DNA of 36,148 nucleotides from Bin55 sp028819195 (GTDB taxonomy: Bacteria; Pseudomonadota; Gammaproteobacteria; Pseudomonadales; Azotimanducaceae), in the NCBI GenBank assembly GCA_028819195.1, contig JAPPMF010000018.1, positions 1 through 36,148 on the forward strand, written 5' to 3'. This document shows positions 16,651 to 25,083 of this stretch, piece by piece. Position 1 is the stretch's first letter. Each line of letters begins with the position of its first letter. The position numbers were made by a program, and so were the translations under genes. Under the pieces are notes generated by a model, which did no database searches, was not told where the DNA came from, and saw only the letters and a program-made list of their open reading frames with translations.

Positions 16651-16709
16651 AAAAATGTGGCGTATTGACTATTTGATATGAACCATGACAAGTAGCGTTT
16701 TTTACGACT

Positions 16710-17507
16710 TCACGCCGTGTAAATTTCTTTGAGTTTTGCAGTACAGGCTACCAACATTTCATGCAGCGCTTCTTGTAATCGAGGTGCCAACCTATCGTCA
16801 TACTCAGGTGGGGCCTCGGTCATGTAAGTACGTTGAGAAATTTCCATCTGCAGCGCATGTATTCCTTCAGAAGGCTTGCCGTATTGCCGCGTGATAAACC
16901 CACCCTTGAAACGACCATTCACCACAACACTGTATTCAAATCGACGAGCGATCTCATACGCTAGTCCTTGAATGCGAACGTCACAACTAGAACTATCATT
17001 CGTCCCAATATTCAACTCGGGTAACATTCCTTCAAATAATTTAGGCACTTCTGAACGAATGGAATGAGCATCCCAAAGAAATGCAAATCCATGCTTGCCA
17101 CGAATGTTATTAAGCGTTTGACTTAACTTTTCGTGATACGGTTGCCAGTATTGTGAAATTCTCGCAGACTTTTCTTCTTTGTCAATAATAAATCCGTCAC
17201 GATAGATCGGCGTACCATCAAAATGATGAGTAGGACATACACCTGTACTCGCGTAATTTTGATACAACACCCGGTCTTGTGGATCACGGTTTAAATCCAC
17301 AACAAAACGTGAAACATGTGTTTCCAGTACGGAAGCATCAAGTTCGCGCACAAAATCGTAGAGTCGTGGGATATACCAATCGGTATCTCGTAATACGGAA
17401 CCTTCCCGGGTCATTTGTCTTGCTATTCCTTCCGGAACTACACAACCCGAGTGTGGAATACTGATCAGCAAAGGAGAACTCCCTTCCTCGAAAGTGAACT
17501 TATTCAT
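16710..17507 (-). CDS. hutG: N-formylglutamate deformylase (amidohydrolase)
   Basis: It hydrolyses N-formyl-L-glutamate to glutamate and formate, the last step of the five-step histidine pathway. The 265 residues match the FGase family length. Conserved motifs are SIPHSG (16-21), RDTDW (40-44), VDLNRDP (70-76), LWDAHSIRS (144-152) and the C-terminal LQMEISQRTYM (219-229), which carry the metal-binding and substrate-carboxylate residues of the family. It is the last gene of hutU-hutH-hutG: the ATG is five bases after the hutH stop, with AAAGAGG directly before it as a good ribosome site. A HutG of this type implies a formiminoglutamate deiminase (HutF) route, but hutF and hutI are not in the window. 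A standalone formylglutamate amidohydrolase of other function is unlikely given the operon. Confidence 0.95.
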   Translation of the reverse strand: MNKFTFEEGSSPLLISIPHSGCVVPEGIARQMTREGSVLRDTDWYIPRLYDFVRELDASVLETHVSRFVVDLNRDPQDRVLYQNYASTGVCPTHHFDGTPIYRDGFIIDKEEKSARISQYWQPYHEKLSQTLNNIRGKHGFAFLWDAHSIRSEVPKLFEGMLPELNIGTNDSSSCDVRIQGLAYEIARRFEYSVVVNGRFKGGFITRQYGKPSEGIHALQMEISQRTYMTEAPPEYDDRLAPRLQEALHEMLVACTAKLKEIYTA

Positions 17508-17512
17508 CCTCT

Positions 17513-19036
17513 TTAGGATTGATCGAAAAAGTCTGGAACGAGTTCACAAAACTCACCGTCGGTAATATTTCGTGCGATACATTCGATATCTTGTGCCAAT
17601 GATCGATCCTCTTCGAGCCGTGCGGAATGTATCCGAATCTTTGCTATTGCTTGCTCGATCCGTTCGGACGATTGCAACGGACGATGAAATTCAATACCCT
17701 GCGTAGCAGCTAACAGCTCAATTGAAACGATTTGTGCCAAAACATCTAACATGTCATGAAGTCTTCTGGCACCGTATGTGGCCATGCTAACGTGGTCTTC
17801 TTGATTAGCTGAAGTCGGAATGCTGTCTACACTGGCGGGATGGGCCATACCTTTATTTTCTGATACTAAAGCAGCAGCTGTTACTTGTGCCATCATAAAT
17901 CCAGAGTTTAACCCACTCTCTTTTGTCAAAAAACTAGGTAACCGGCTCAAGTTTTCGTCCATCAACAACGCTATCCTTCTTTCAGCAATAGATCCAATCT
18001 CAGCTATAGTTACGGCAAGTTGATCGGCTACCATCGCAACAGATTCTGCATGAAAGTTTCCGCCACTTAAGACGTTGTCGTCGCTAGCAAACACGATTGG
18101 GTTATCGCTAACTGAGTTCGCTTCATTAGATAGAACTGAAGTTGCGTGTTCTACGACATCTAGACATGCTCCTAGTACTTGCGGGATACAGCGAATCGAA
18201 TATGGATCCTGGACACGATCACAATCGAGGTGCGATTTACGAATCTCACTATCAATCAATAGGCGCCGCAGCGCCCGTCCTATTACCTGTTGTCCTTTAT
18301 GTTTTTTCAGTACCAAAACTTTTTCATCGAACGGCGTCGTACTACCTTTTATGGCATCTGTCGACATCGCACTGGCTAGTAACGACGCACCAAAGATCCG
18401 TTCTAACTTAAATAGTGCGGATAGTGCGAGTGCAGTAGAAACTTCGGTACCATTGGTTAAGGATATACCTTCTTTAGGTGCTAATTCAATCGGTTCTATT
18501 CCTACGATTGATAATCCTCGTTCAGCACTAGTTTTTTGTTTTGGAAGAAATACTTCTCCTTCACCGATTAACGTCATTGCGATATGTGCTAATGGGGCTA
18601 AATCTCCAGACGCACCGACCGAACCTTTACTCGGAACAACAGGTACCACGTTACATTTCAAAAAATCACAAAGTATTTGAATGAGTTGGGGTCTTACACC
18701 TGAGAAACCTTGTGCTAAACTTCGAATCTTGAGCACCATAGCGAGCCGCACTACCTCTACTGGCAATGTATTACCAACCCCTACCGCGTGTGAGCGGATT
18801 AAGTGTTTTTGCAATGTTTGCAGTTCAGAATCACTAATTCGTACCGATGCGAGTTTGCCAAAACCGGTATTTATCCCATAGGCAACTTTACCACTTTGTA
18901 AATAACGTTCAACGCTCTCTCTTGCATGGGTAACTTTTTCCCAGGTTGAATCATCGAGTCGGACTGATACAGGATTTGACCATACGTGTCGTAATTCGTC
19001 GAGACTGAGTGGTTGTTGGGTGATCTCTAGCAACAT
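17513..19036 (-). CDS. hutH: Histidine ammonia-lyase
   Basis: It converts L-histidine to trans-urocanate and ammonia in the cytosol. From ATG at 19036 the protein is 507 residues, the usual length. I prefer this start to upstream in-frame codons because MLLEITQQPLSLDELR matches the family N-terminus and begins 11 bases after the hutU stop; earlier starts would overlap hutU. The self-forming MIO cofactor triad is A142-S143-G144 in GSVGASGDLAPLAH (138-151), the position known for Pseudomonas HutH. YGINTGFGKLA (53-63) carries the conserved active-site Tyr. SDNPIVF and ANQEDHVSMAT later in the chain are further family signatures. It is the middle gene of the hut operon and nothing in it looks altered. 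Confidence 0.96.
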   Translation of the reverse strand: MLLEITQQPLSLDELRHVWSNPVSVRLDDSTWEKVTHARESVERYLQSGKVAYGINTGFGKLASVRISDSELQTLQKHLIRSHAVGVGNTLPVEVVRLAMVLKIRSLAQGFSGVRPQLIQILCDFLKCNVVPVVPSKGSVGASGDLAPLAHIAMTLIGEGEVFLPKQKTSAERGLSIVGIEPIELAPKEGISLTNGTEVSTALALSALFKLERIFGASLLASAMSTDAIKGSTTPFDEKVLVLKKHKGQQVIGRALRRLLIDSEIRKSHLDCDRVQDPYSIRCIPQVLGACLDVVEHATSVLSNEANSVSDNPIVFASDDNVLSGGNFHAESVAMVADQLAVTIAEIGSIAERRIALLMDENLSRLPSFLTKESGLNSGFMMAQVTAAALVSENKGMAHPASVDSIPTSANQEDHVSMATYGARRLHDMLDVLAQIVSIELLAATQGIEFHRPLQSSERIEQAIAKIRIHSARLEEDRSLAQDIECIARNITDGEFCELVPDFFDQS

Positions 19037-19047
19037 CGAACGTTTTA

Positions 19048-20703
19048 TCAGTCTAACATCGGAATCGTAACTTCGTACTGTTTTGCACAATCGATGGCTT
19101 CGTCGTATCCAGCATCAGCATGTCGTATCACCCCACTCGCAGGATCATTCCAAAGTACCCGAGAAATTTTCTCATCTGACTCTCTTGTTCCGTCACACAC
19201 AATGACAAATCCGGCATGCTGGGCATATCCCATACCTACGCCGCCACCGTGATGGATCGAAACCCAAGTCGCACCACTCGCAGTGTTAATCAGCGCATTC
19301 AAAAACGCCCAATCTGATACAGCATCTGAACCATCTTTCATTGATTCAGTTTCGCGATTAGGACTCGCGACTGAACCACTGTCAAGGTGATCGCGGCCAA
19401 TCGCTATGGGTGCTTTAAGTTCCCCGGTTCGAACCATTTCATTGAACGCTAAACCCAGTTTATGACGGTATCCTAATCCTACCCAACAGATACGAGCCGG
19501 TAATCCTTGGAAATGAATTTTTTCTTTAGCTGAATCTAACCAAGCATGTAAATGTGGGTTATCTGGAATTAATTCCTTTACTTTTGCATCGGTTTTGTAA
19601 ATGTCTTCAGGATCTCCTGATAGTGCGACCCAACGAAATGGCCCCACACCTCGACAGAAGAGTGGTCGAACGTATGCCGGAACAAAGCCGGGAAAATCAA
19701 ATGCGTTAGTAACCCCATGATCGAAGGCTACTTGACGAATGTTATTACCGTAGTCAAATACCGGTACGCCAGCTTGGTGAAAGTCTAGCATCGCGCGTAC
19801 GTGTTTTACAATTGACTCCGATGCCGCTTTAGCCACTGTATCAGGATCTGAACGCCGCATTTGCTGCCATTTTTCGACACTCCAGCCAATCGGCAAATAG
19901 CCATTTGCGGGATCATGTGCGGAGGTTTGATCGGTGAGAGCATCCGGACGAATACCTTTCGCATACATTTCTGGTAATATCTCCGCGGCATTTCCTAGTA
20001 ATCCAACAGAAACTGCTTTGTGATTTTGGGTCGCGCTCTCAATAATCTGAATTGCTTCATCTAGAGTATCAGCACGTTTGTCTAGATAACCAGTTGCTAA
20101 GCGCTTTTCGATTCGATCGGCTTGACATTCGATACCTAATAACGACGCCCCTGCCATCGTTGCTGCTAACGGTTGGGCACCACCCATTCCTCCTAGCCCA
20201 CCAGTTAACACCCATTTCCCTGCCAGATTTCCGTTGTAGTGTTGGCGCCCTAATTCAACAAACGTCTCGTAAGTTCCCTGCACAATGCCTTGACTACCGA
20301 TATAAATCCACGAACCAGCGGTCATTTGTCCAAACATCATGAGACCTTTTTTATCTAATTCACGAAAATGTTCCCAAGTTGACCAGGCGGGTACCAGATT
20401 AGAGTTTGCAATCAATACCCGTGGTGCTAATGAATGTGTCTTCAAAACACCTACCGGTTTACCTGATTGAATCAGTAAAGTTTCATCTAGTTCAAGTTTT
20501 TTTAGTGAATCAACAATAGCCTGGTAGCATGCCCAATTTCTAGCGGCCTTGCCAATACCACCATAAACTACAAGTTCTTCCGGTTTTTCACCGACAGCAG
20601 GATCAAGATTGTTCATGATTAAGCGAAGTGGTGCCTCTGTTAGCCAACTTTTAGCGTGTAATTGAGTACCGGTGGGTGCACGGATTGTTTGCACGGATGC
20701 CAT
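19048..20703 (-). CDS. hutU: Urocanate hydratase (urocanase)
   Basis: It hydrates urocanate to 4-imidazolone-5-propionate using tightly bound NAD+ as an electrophile, the second step of histidine breakdown. At 551 residues it matches the family (about 555). YGGIGKAARNW (47-57) is at the N-terminus, the dinucleotide motif GGLGGMGGAQP is at 168-178, and C406 in ARICWVGLGYRHK (403-415) corresponds to the conserved active-site Cys. GRDHLDSGSVASPNRE (436-451) and HHGGGVGMGYAQHAG (484-498) are diagnostic. It is the first gene of the operon. The ATG at 20703 has GAGG about 11 bases upstream, and a 19-base palindrome (20732-20750) lies just before it. The gene for a hut repressor or activator is not in the window. 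Confidence 0.97.
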   Translation of the reverse strand: MASVQTIRAPTGTQLHAKSWLTEAPLRLIMNNLDPAVGEKPEELVVYGGIGKAARNWACYQAIVDSLKKLELDETLLIQSGKPVGVLKTHSLAPRVLIANSNLVPAWSTWEHFRELDKKGLMMFGQMTAGSWIYIGSQGIVQGTYETFVELGRQHYNGNLAGKWVLTGGLGGMGGAQPLAATMAGASLLGIECQADRIEKRLATGYLDKRADTLDEAIQIIESATQNHKAVSVGLLGNAAEILPEMYAKGIRPDALTDQTSAHDPANGYLPIGWSVEKWQQMRRSDPDTVAKAASESIVKHVRAMLDFHQAGVPVFDYGNNIRQVAFDHGVTNAFDFPGFVPAYVRPLFCRGVGPFRWVALSGDPEDIYKTDAKVKELIPDNPHLHAWLDSAKEKIHFQGLPARICWVGLGYRHKLGLAFNEMVRTGELKAPIAIGRDHLDSGSVASPNRETESMKDGSDAVSDWAFLNALINTASGATWVSIHHGGGVGMGYAQHAGFVIVCDGTRESDEKISRVLWNDPASGVIRHADAGYDEAIDCAKQYEVTIPMLD

Positions 20704-20731
20704 AAAATCAAATTCCTCAATTTCAGATTCA

Positions 20732-20750
20732 TTAACAATGATTTTGTTAA
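20732..20750 (-). promoter_or_regulatory. Palindrome before hutU, possible operator
   Basis: TTAACAA and TTGTTAA form a perfect 7-base inverted repeat around TGATT, 28 bases before the hutU ATG. The position suits a repressor or activator site for the hut operon, or a hairpin in its leader. It does not resemble the classical HutC operator core as I know it, so the regulator is unknown. The remaining divergent region to 20927 is AT-rich; no certain -35/-10 pair was picked for either direction. Confidence 0.35.
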
Positions 20751-20927
20751 AGTATTACTATTCTGAAGTGAATATTTTGCAATAACTAGGTCTGTATTGT
20801 TCATAAATCTGTAGATTACTGTGGTAGTACCTATATAGTAAACCTAGAATTTAGGGTTGATTGTAAAAGTTAAAGTAAGAAATTCTGTAAGATTGCACTA
20901 CATGACGCTAGCGCGAGAAGGACGATC

Positions 20928-22025
20928 ATGACAAATTCGTTTCCAACCTCAGTTGAGATATTTGACGATACCATGCGCGAAGGTTTACAAATCGAAAGTC
21001 CCGAGATCTCCGTGGACGATAAACTACGACTTTTAGATGCGATTGGTGACATGGGAGCTAAAACGATCTCGATCGGTTCATTTGCGCACCCAGATTGGAC
21101 GCCATCCATGGCTAAGATTGACGAAGTCGCCAAAAGATTCAATCCTAAACCGGGAGTGAAATATACCGCGTTAGTGTTTAACAAAAAAGGATTCGAAAGA
21201 GCCGATGCTTATTACCCAAAAATTGATGTGAGGTCGAGCGGTTATTTGACACATGTGGAATTGTGCGATACCTTTGCTCGAAGAAATTACAACCGTACTC
21301 AAAAAGAACAGTTTAAAAGTGCGGAAAAATCAGTTGAACGTGCGGTTGCTGCGAAGATTATAGAAGGTGAAATTTCTCTTGGAAACCCGTTTGGTTCAAA
21401 CTTTGAAGGACCATTTTCGCTACAACAAAGAATGGATTTGTTCGAATCGTTGTTGAATATTTGGCGTCGACACGGAATCGAAGTAACAAAAGTTTCATTC
21501 CTTGACGCTATGGGATGGAATCTTCCACACACCGTGGGGCAAACTATCGAAGCTATTCGTGAAAGAGCCCCCTCCATTCGAACTTTCCGTATGCACTTAC
21601 ACAACACTAGAGGTGCAACTATGGCTAGTTATTACGAAGCACTTCGTCTTGGAGTAACCCAATTTGATACTTCTTTAGGAGGTCTCGGTGGTTGTCCTTA
21701 CTGTGGGAACGGCCGCGCCGCTGGACATCTACCAACAGAAGATTTCGTGCACTTATGTAATGAATTAGGAATCGAGACGGGATACGATCTAGACAAAGTT
21801 ATCGAAGCTGCATTACTAGCTGAAGAGATTATCGGTAGACCACTCAAGGGACACGTATCTAAATCAGGTCCCTTACCAAAAGAAACATCGTTGTATCCCG
21901 CAGATATGCCATTCGTGGAATCGATAGAAGAAGCGGCACACTTCCGACTTGGAACTGATGTTTACAAGGAGCAACGATTTCCTTGGAAAAACCGCGATAT
22001 GCTTACAGGTTCTCAAGAAACGTAA
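20928..22025 (+). CDS. HMG-CoA-lyase-like enzyme (DRE-TIM metallolyase family)
   Basis: The 365-residue TIM-barrel protein resembles 3-hydroxy-3-methylglutaryl-CoA lyase, which splits HMG-CoA into acetyl-CoA and acetoacetate at the end of leucine breakdown. The metal ligands H223 and H225 lie in RMHLHNTRGA. The loop with the catalytic Cys is GGLGGCPYCGNG (251-262, C256). The first strand reads DTMREGLQIE (14-23), where the usual RDG is REG: the metal-binding Asp is a Glu. This is conservative but hints at a subfamily with a somewhat different substrate. A strong ribosome site (AGAAGGA) precedes the ATG. It heads a plus-strand row with a biotin carboxylase, an enoyl-CoA hydratase and a flavoprotein, supporting an acyl-CoA degradation role. 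Citramalate- or isopropylmalate-synthase-like activity is less likely because of the GGCPY loop. Confidence 0.82.
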   Translation: MTNSFPTSVEIFDDTMREGLQIESPEISVDDKLRLLDAIGDMGAKTISIGSFAHPDWTPSMAKIDEVAKRFNPKPGVKYTALVFNKKGFERADAYYPKIDVRSSGYLTHVELCDTFARRNYNRTQKEQFKSAEKSVERAVAAKIIEGEISLGNPFGSNFEGPFSLQQRMDLFESLLNIWRRHGIEVTKVSFLDAMGWNLPHTVGQTIEAIRERAPSIRTFRMHLHNTRGATMASYYEALRLGVTQFDTSLGGLGGCPYCGNGRAAGHLPTEDFVHLCNELGIETGYDLDKVIEAALLAEEIIGRPLKGHVSKSGPLPKETSLYPADMPFVESIEEAAHFRLGTDVYKEQRFPWKNRDMLTGSQET

Positions 22026-22066
22026 GACTTCAATCAATCTGTGTTGACAAAAGTGCTTCGTAGTTA

Positions 22067-24040
22067 ATGACGGTCGTAGAAGTTAATCCGATAAAAACTT
22101 TGCTCGTCGCTAATCGTGGCGAGATTGCTACCAGAGTATTTAAAACGGCGCGTGAAATCGGAATCAATACGGTAGCTATTTATGCTGACGGAGATACATC
22201 TGCTCCTTTCGTACGAGACGCTGATCATGCGATTGCGTTGGACGGAAAGACTGCGACCGAAACTTATCTCAATATCGAAAAAATTATTGACATTTGTAAA
22301 CAAACTAATGCTGACGCGGTACATCCAGGGTATGGTTTTTTGTCAGAAAATGCAGACTTTGCACAAGCAGTTGTCGATGCCGGAGTTAAGTGGATTGGAC
22401 CTCCAGTAGAAGCGATTTCACAAATGGGGGATAAGTTAACTGCTAAAACTGTGATGCAGGAAATCAACGTACCTGTTCTAGAAGCTACTGAAATAAATAA
22501 TGAAACAAATGTGCATTCCGTGGCAGAACAACTAGGCTATCCCTTGCTCATTAAAGCAAGTGCAGGTGGTGGTGGACGTGGTATGCGAATAGTCGACGAA
22601 CCAAATCAACTCGATTCTGCAATTGAATCAGCGCGCCGAGAATCACAATCATTTTTCGCTAGCGATGTGGTATTCATGGAGCGGTGGATCCATCCTGTCC
22701 GACACATCGAGTTTCAAATTCTAGGCGATCTCTATGGCAATGTAGTACATTTGTTTGAGCGTGAATGTTCAATCCAACGTCGACACCAAAAAGTGATTGA
22801 GGAAGCTCCTTCGCCCGCGGTAGACTCAGAATTACGGGATCGTATGGGGCAAGCAGCCGTTACCATCGCTAAGACAATGCACTATTCCTCAGCAGGAACT
22901 ATTGAGTTTCTTGTCAGTGGAAATGATTTTTGGTTTCTAGAAGTCAATACTCGACTACAGGTAGAACATCCGATCACTGAAGAAATCACGGATAAGGACC
23001 TAGTACGAGAACAAATTCGAATTGCTGAAGGACACCCACTCGAATTTGGTCAAGGAGATTTAGAAATCAATGGTCATGCTATCGAAGCTAGACTTTACGC
23101 TGAAGATCCGGTCAAAGGATTTTTACCATCTCCTGGAACTATCAGACGGTGGCTTCCCTCCTCGACTATTCGCTTCGACTCTGGAGTAGATTCGAACACA
23201 ATCGTGAATGTCGAATTTGATTCCATGATTGCAAAAGCTGTATCGCATGACAAAAGCAGATTACATGCTATCGCAAACTTACAAGAGGCATTGGAATCTA
23301 CCCACATTCAAGGAATCCAACACAATCGAGACTTTTTAGTTGCGATATTAAAAACGGCAGAATTTCGAGACGGAGACACTACTACTGATTTCATAGAACG
23401 AGTCAAACCTGCATTAGAGAGAGAATATACGACTCATGAAATATCGCAACTGCTAATTGCCTGTACGCTTTTTGGATGGAACGAAAGGTGCCAAAAATAT
23501 GAACACCTTGTGCCTCTATTGTCCAATTGGAAGAATGAATACATGCCGATGCAACAGCTCGATTTTGAATTTCGTTCTGATACCTTTTCTGTAAGTTATC
23601 GTTCGGAAGGCAGGAACCTCTTTTCTTTCATCATGGCTGGAGTTTACCATAAAGTAGAACTACAATCCGTTAAAGATCACACTATTTCTATTTTGATTGA
23701 TGGTACACCTGTTTCATACGAAATTTGGCGCGATAAGTTAGTATGGTACGTCCACGACGACCAAGGTGATTCAACTTTCCATGAATTACCCAGATTTCGT
23801 GAAGAACACCGAGAGTTAACTGGAGGTAATTTAGCTGCCCCGATGCCGGGGAGAATATTGTTAACCAATGTAAATGAAGGAGACCAGGTCGTTAAAGGTC
23901 AATTACTGGTGATTTTAGAAGCCATGAAAATGGAACACCGTATCGTTGCACCTATAGATGGAACGATCAAAAAGCTAGCAGTCCTGCAAGGAGACCAAGT
24001 CGAAAAAGACATCATACTTATTGAAATGAATGCTAATTGA
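22067..24040 (+). CDS. Biotin-dependent acyl-CoA carboxylase alpha subunit
   Basis: This subunit carries biotin carboxylase and biotin carrier domains. It uses ATP and bicarbonate to carboxylate biotin; a separate beta subunit then transfers the carboxyl group to an acyl-CoA. The 657 residues fit methylcrotonyl-, propionyl- or geranyl-CoA carboxylase alpha chains. TLLVANRGEIATR (11-23) opens the biotin carboxylase domain, and the ATP-grasp glycine loop is KASAGGGGRGMRIV (163-176). EVNTRLQVEH (292-301) carries catalytic residues, and ERECSIQRRHQK (231-242) is diagnostic. The C-terminal biotinyl domain has EAMKMEHR with the biotinylated Lys at K621. It starts 41 bases after the HMG-CoA-lyase-like gene. 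With that neighbour and a LiuC-like hydratase, methylcrotonyl-CoA is the likeliest substrate. No beta subunit is encoded in this window, which is unusual. Confidence 0.9.
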   Translation: MTVVEVNPIKTLLVANRGEIATRVFKTAREIGINTVAIYADGDTSAPFVRDADHAIALDGKTATETYLNIEKIIDICKQTNADAVHPGYGFLSENADFAQAVVDAGVKWIGPPVEAISQMGDKLTAKTVMQEINVPVLEATEINNETNVHSVAEQLGYPLLIKASAGGGGRGMRIVDEPNQLDSAIESARRESQSFFASDVVFMERWIHPVRHIEFQILGDLYGNVVHLFERECSIQRRHQKVIEEAPSPAVDSELRDRMGQAAVTIAKTMHYSSAGTIEFLVSGNDFWFLEVNTRLQVEHPITEEITDKDLVREQIRIAEGHPLEFGQGDLEINGHAIEARLYAEDPVKGFLPSPGTIRRWLPSSTIRFDSGVDSNTIVNVEFDSMIAKAVSHDKSRLHAIANLQEALESTHIQGIQHNRDFLVAILKTAEFRDGDTTTDFIERVKPALEREYTTHEISQLLIACTLFGWNERCQKYEHLVPLLSNWKNEYMPMQQLDFEFRSDTFSVSYRSEGRNLFSFIMAGVYHKVELQSVKDHTISILIDGTPVSYEIWRDKLVWYVHDDQGDSTFHELPRFREEHRELTGGNLAAPMPGRILLTNVNEGDQVVKGQLLVILEAMKMEHRIVAPIDGTIKKLAVLQGDQVEKDIILIEMNAN

Positions 24041-24191
24041 GCTTATCGGATGGTTTTGGAAGTAATTATTGACAGTGATGTCAGTAGTAAGTACTCAAGC
24101 AGAGTAATGTCGAAACCGCATCTGAATACACGATATCTTGGTGGTCGCTGTTAATATTTACTTTCTTCGTTTATTGAAGTTATAGAAATTC

Positions 24192-24965
24192 GTGAATTCA
24201 TCAACAGAAATCCTTTATGAGGCGCGTGAAGGAGTGGCAACAATCACACTTAATCGCCCCGAAAAACGCAATGCGTTGTCAGCAACTTTGGTCGCTGAGT
24301 TGCAACATGCTTTAAGAGCAGGCGAAGACGACGCAAGTATTAGGTGTATCGTTGTGACCGGTAACGGTTCGGCTTTTTGCTCTGGTGTCGATTTAGACAC
24401 ACCACCACAAAACACTCTTGATCGAAACAATCCAAGTTCATACCCTGAAGTTCTCCGTTCTATGGTATATCACTCCAAACCGATTATCGCGATGGTCAAT
24501 GGAGCTACTTTCGCTGGAGGACTCGGATTGATTGGTGCGGCTGACATCGTGATTGTAGATGCAATTGCAGTCATGAGTTTTAGCGAAGTACGAATTGGAG
24601 TGATACCTGCCGTTATCGCTGTTGTTTGTATTCCGAAATTGGGAGTACATCTAGCGAAAAAACTTTTTTTTACAGCAGAACGATTCAACGGAAAACAAGC
24701 TGTCGAGTATGGTTTAGCCCATGAGGCCGTTCCTAGTGACCAACTACGAACCAAGACAATGGAATATATAGAACAGATTCTGAAAGCGGGTCCCAATGCC
24801 TTAATGAACTGCAAACAGCTTACCAGAGAAGTACCAACTTGGGAATTCGAAGAGGGTTTAAGGCGAACTTCTGCATGGAGTCAAGAGATGTTCAAATCTG
24901 CGGAAGCAACGGAAGGAATCAACGCTTTCAAAGAAAAACGACGTCCCATTTGGGACCCAAAATAG
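24192..24965 (+). CDS. Enoyl-CoA hydratase/isomerase family protein (LiuC-like)
   Basis: A crotonase-fold protein of 257 residues. The oxyanion hole is formed by AFCSGVD (61-67) and NGATFAGGLGL (103-113). E132 in SFSEVRIGVIPA corresponds to the first catalytic Glu of enoyl-CoA hydratase. The position of the second Glu (E164 in the rat enzyme) appears to be Lys (LAKKLFFTAERF, 154-165). The SEVRIG...TAERF pattern resembles bacterial methylglutaconyl-CoA hydratases (LiuC), which fits the lyase and carboxylase genes before it. The start is GTG at 24192. The 151 bases before it contain a small palindrome (TGACA-GTGA-TGTCA, 24070-24083) and no strong gene. The exact substrate is an inference from neighbours. 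Confidence 0.87.
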   Translation: MNSSTEILYEAREGVATITLNRPEKRNALSATLVAELQHALRAGEDDASIRCIVVTGNGSAFCSGVDLDTPPQNTLDRNNPSSYPEVLRSMVYHSKPIIAMVNGATFAGGLGLIGAADIVIVDAIAVMSFSEVRIGVIPAVIAVVCIPKLGVHLAKKLFFTAERFNGKQAVEYGLAHEAVPSDQLRTKTMEYIEQILKAGPNALMNCKQLTREVPTWEFEEGLRRTSAWSQEMFKSAEATEGINAFKEKRRPIWDPK

Positions 24966-25005
24966 TCGAGATTATTGCTTACATGGCACTGATATATCTG
25001 TGCTG

Positions 25006-25033
25006 TTGATAAAATTGTGTATAGCTTTATACT
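25006..25033 (+). promoter_or_regulatory. Sigma-70-like promoter before the nitronate monooxygenase-like gene
   Basis: TTGATA (25006-25011) and TATACT (25028-25033) are separated by 16 bases, close to the consensus in sequence and spacing, and lie about 50 bases before the ATG at 25084. This suggests the flavoprotein gene can be transcribed separately from the three CoA-enzyme genes upstream. Confidence 0.5.
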
Positions 25034-25083
25034 AGATAATTGAAAGAATCTAACACAGCTTCAGAAGTAATTGTTGAAATCCT

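Noticed and set aside
19037..19090. Upstream in-frame start for hutH that would lengthen it by 18 residues.
   Set aside because: It overlaps the end of hutU, and the added residues do not resemble the family N-terminus; the ATG at 19036 fits much better.
24050..24154. A 34-residue plus-strand ATG frame (MVLEVIIDSDVSSKY...) between the carboxylase and the hydratase.
   Set aside because: No ribosome site, no recognisable family, and the length is easily reached by chance in a 151-base gap.
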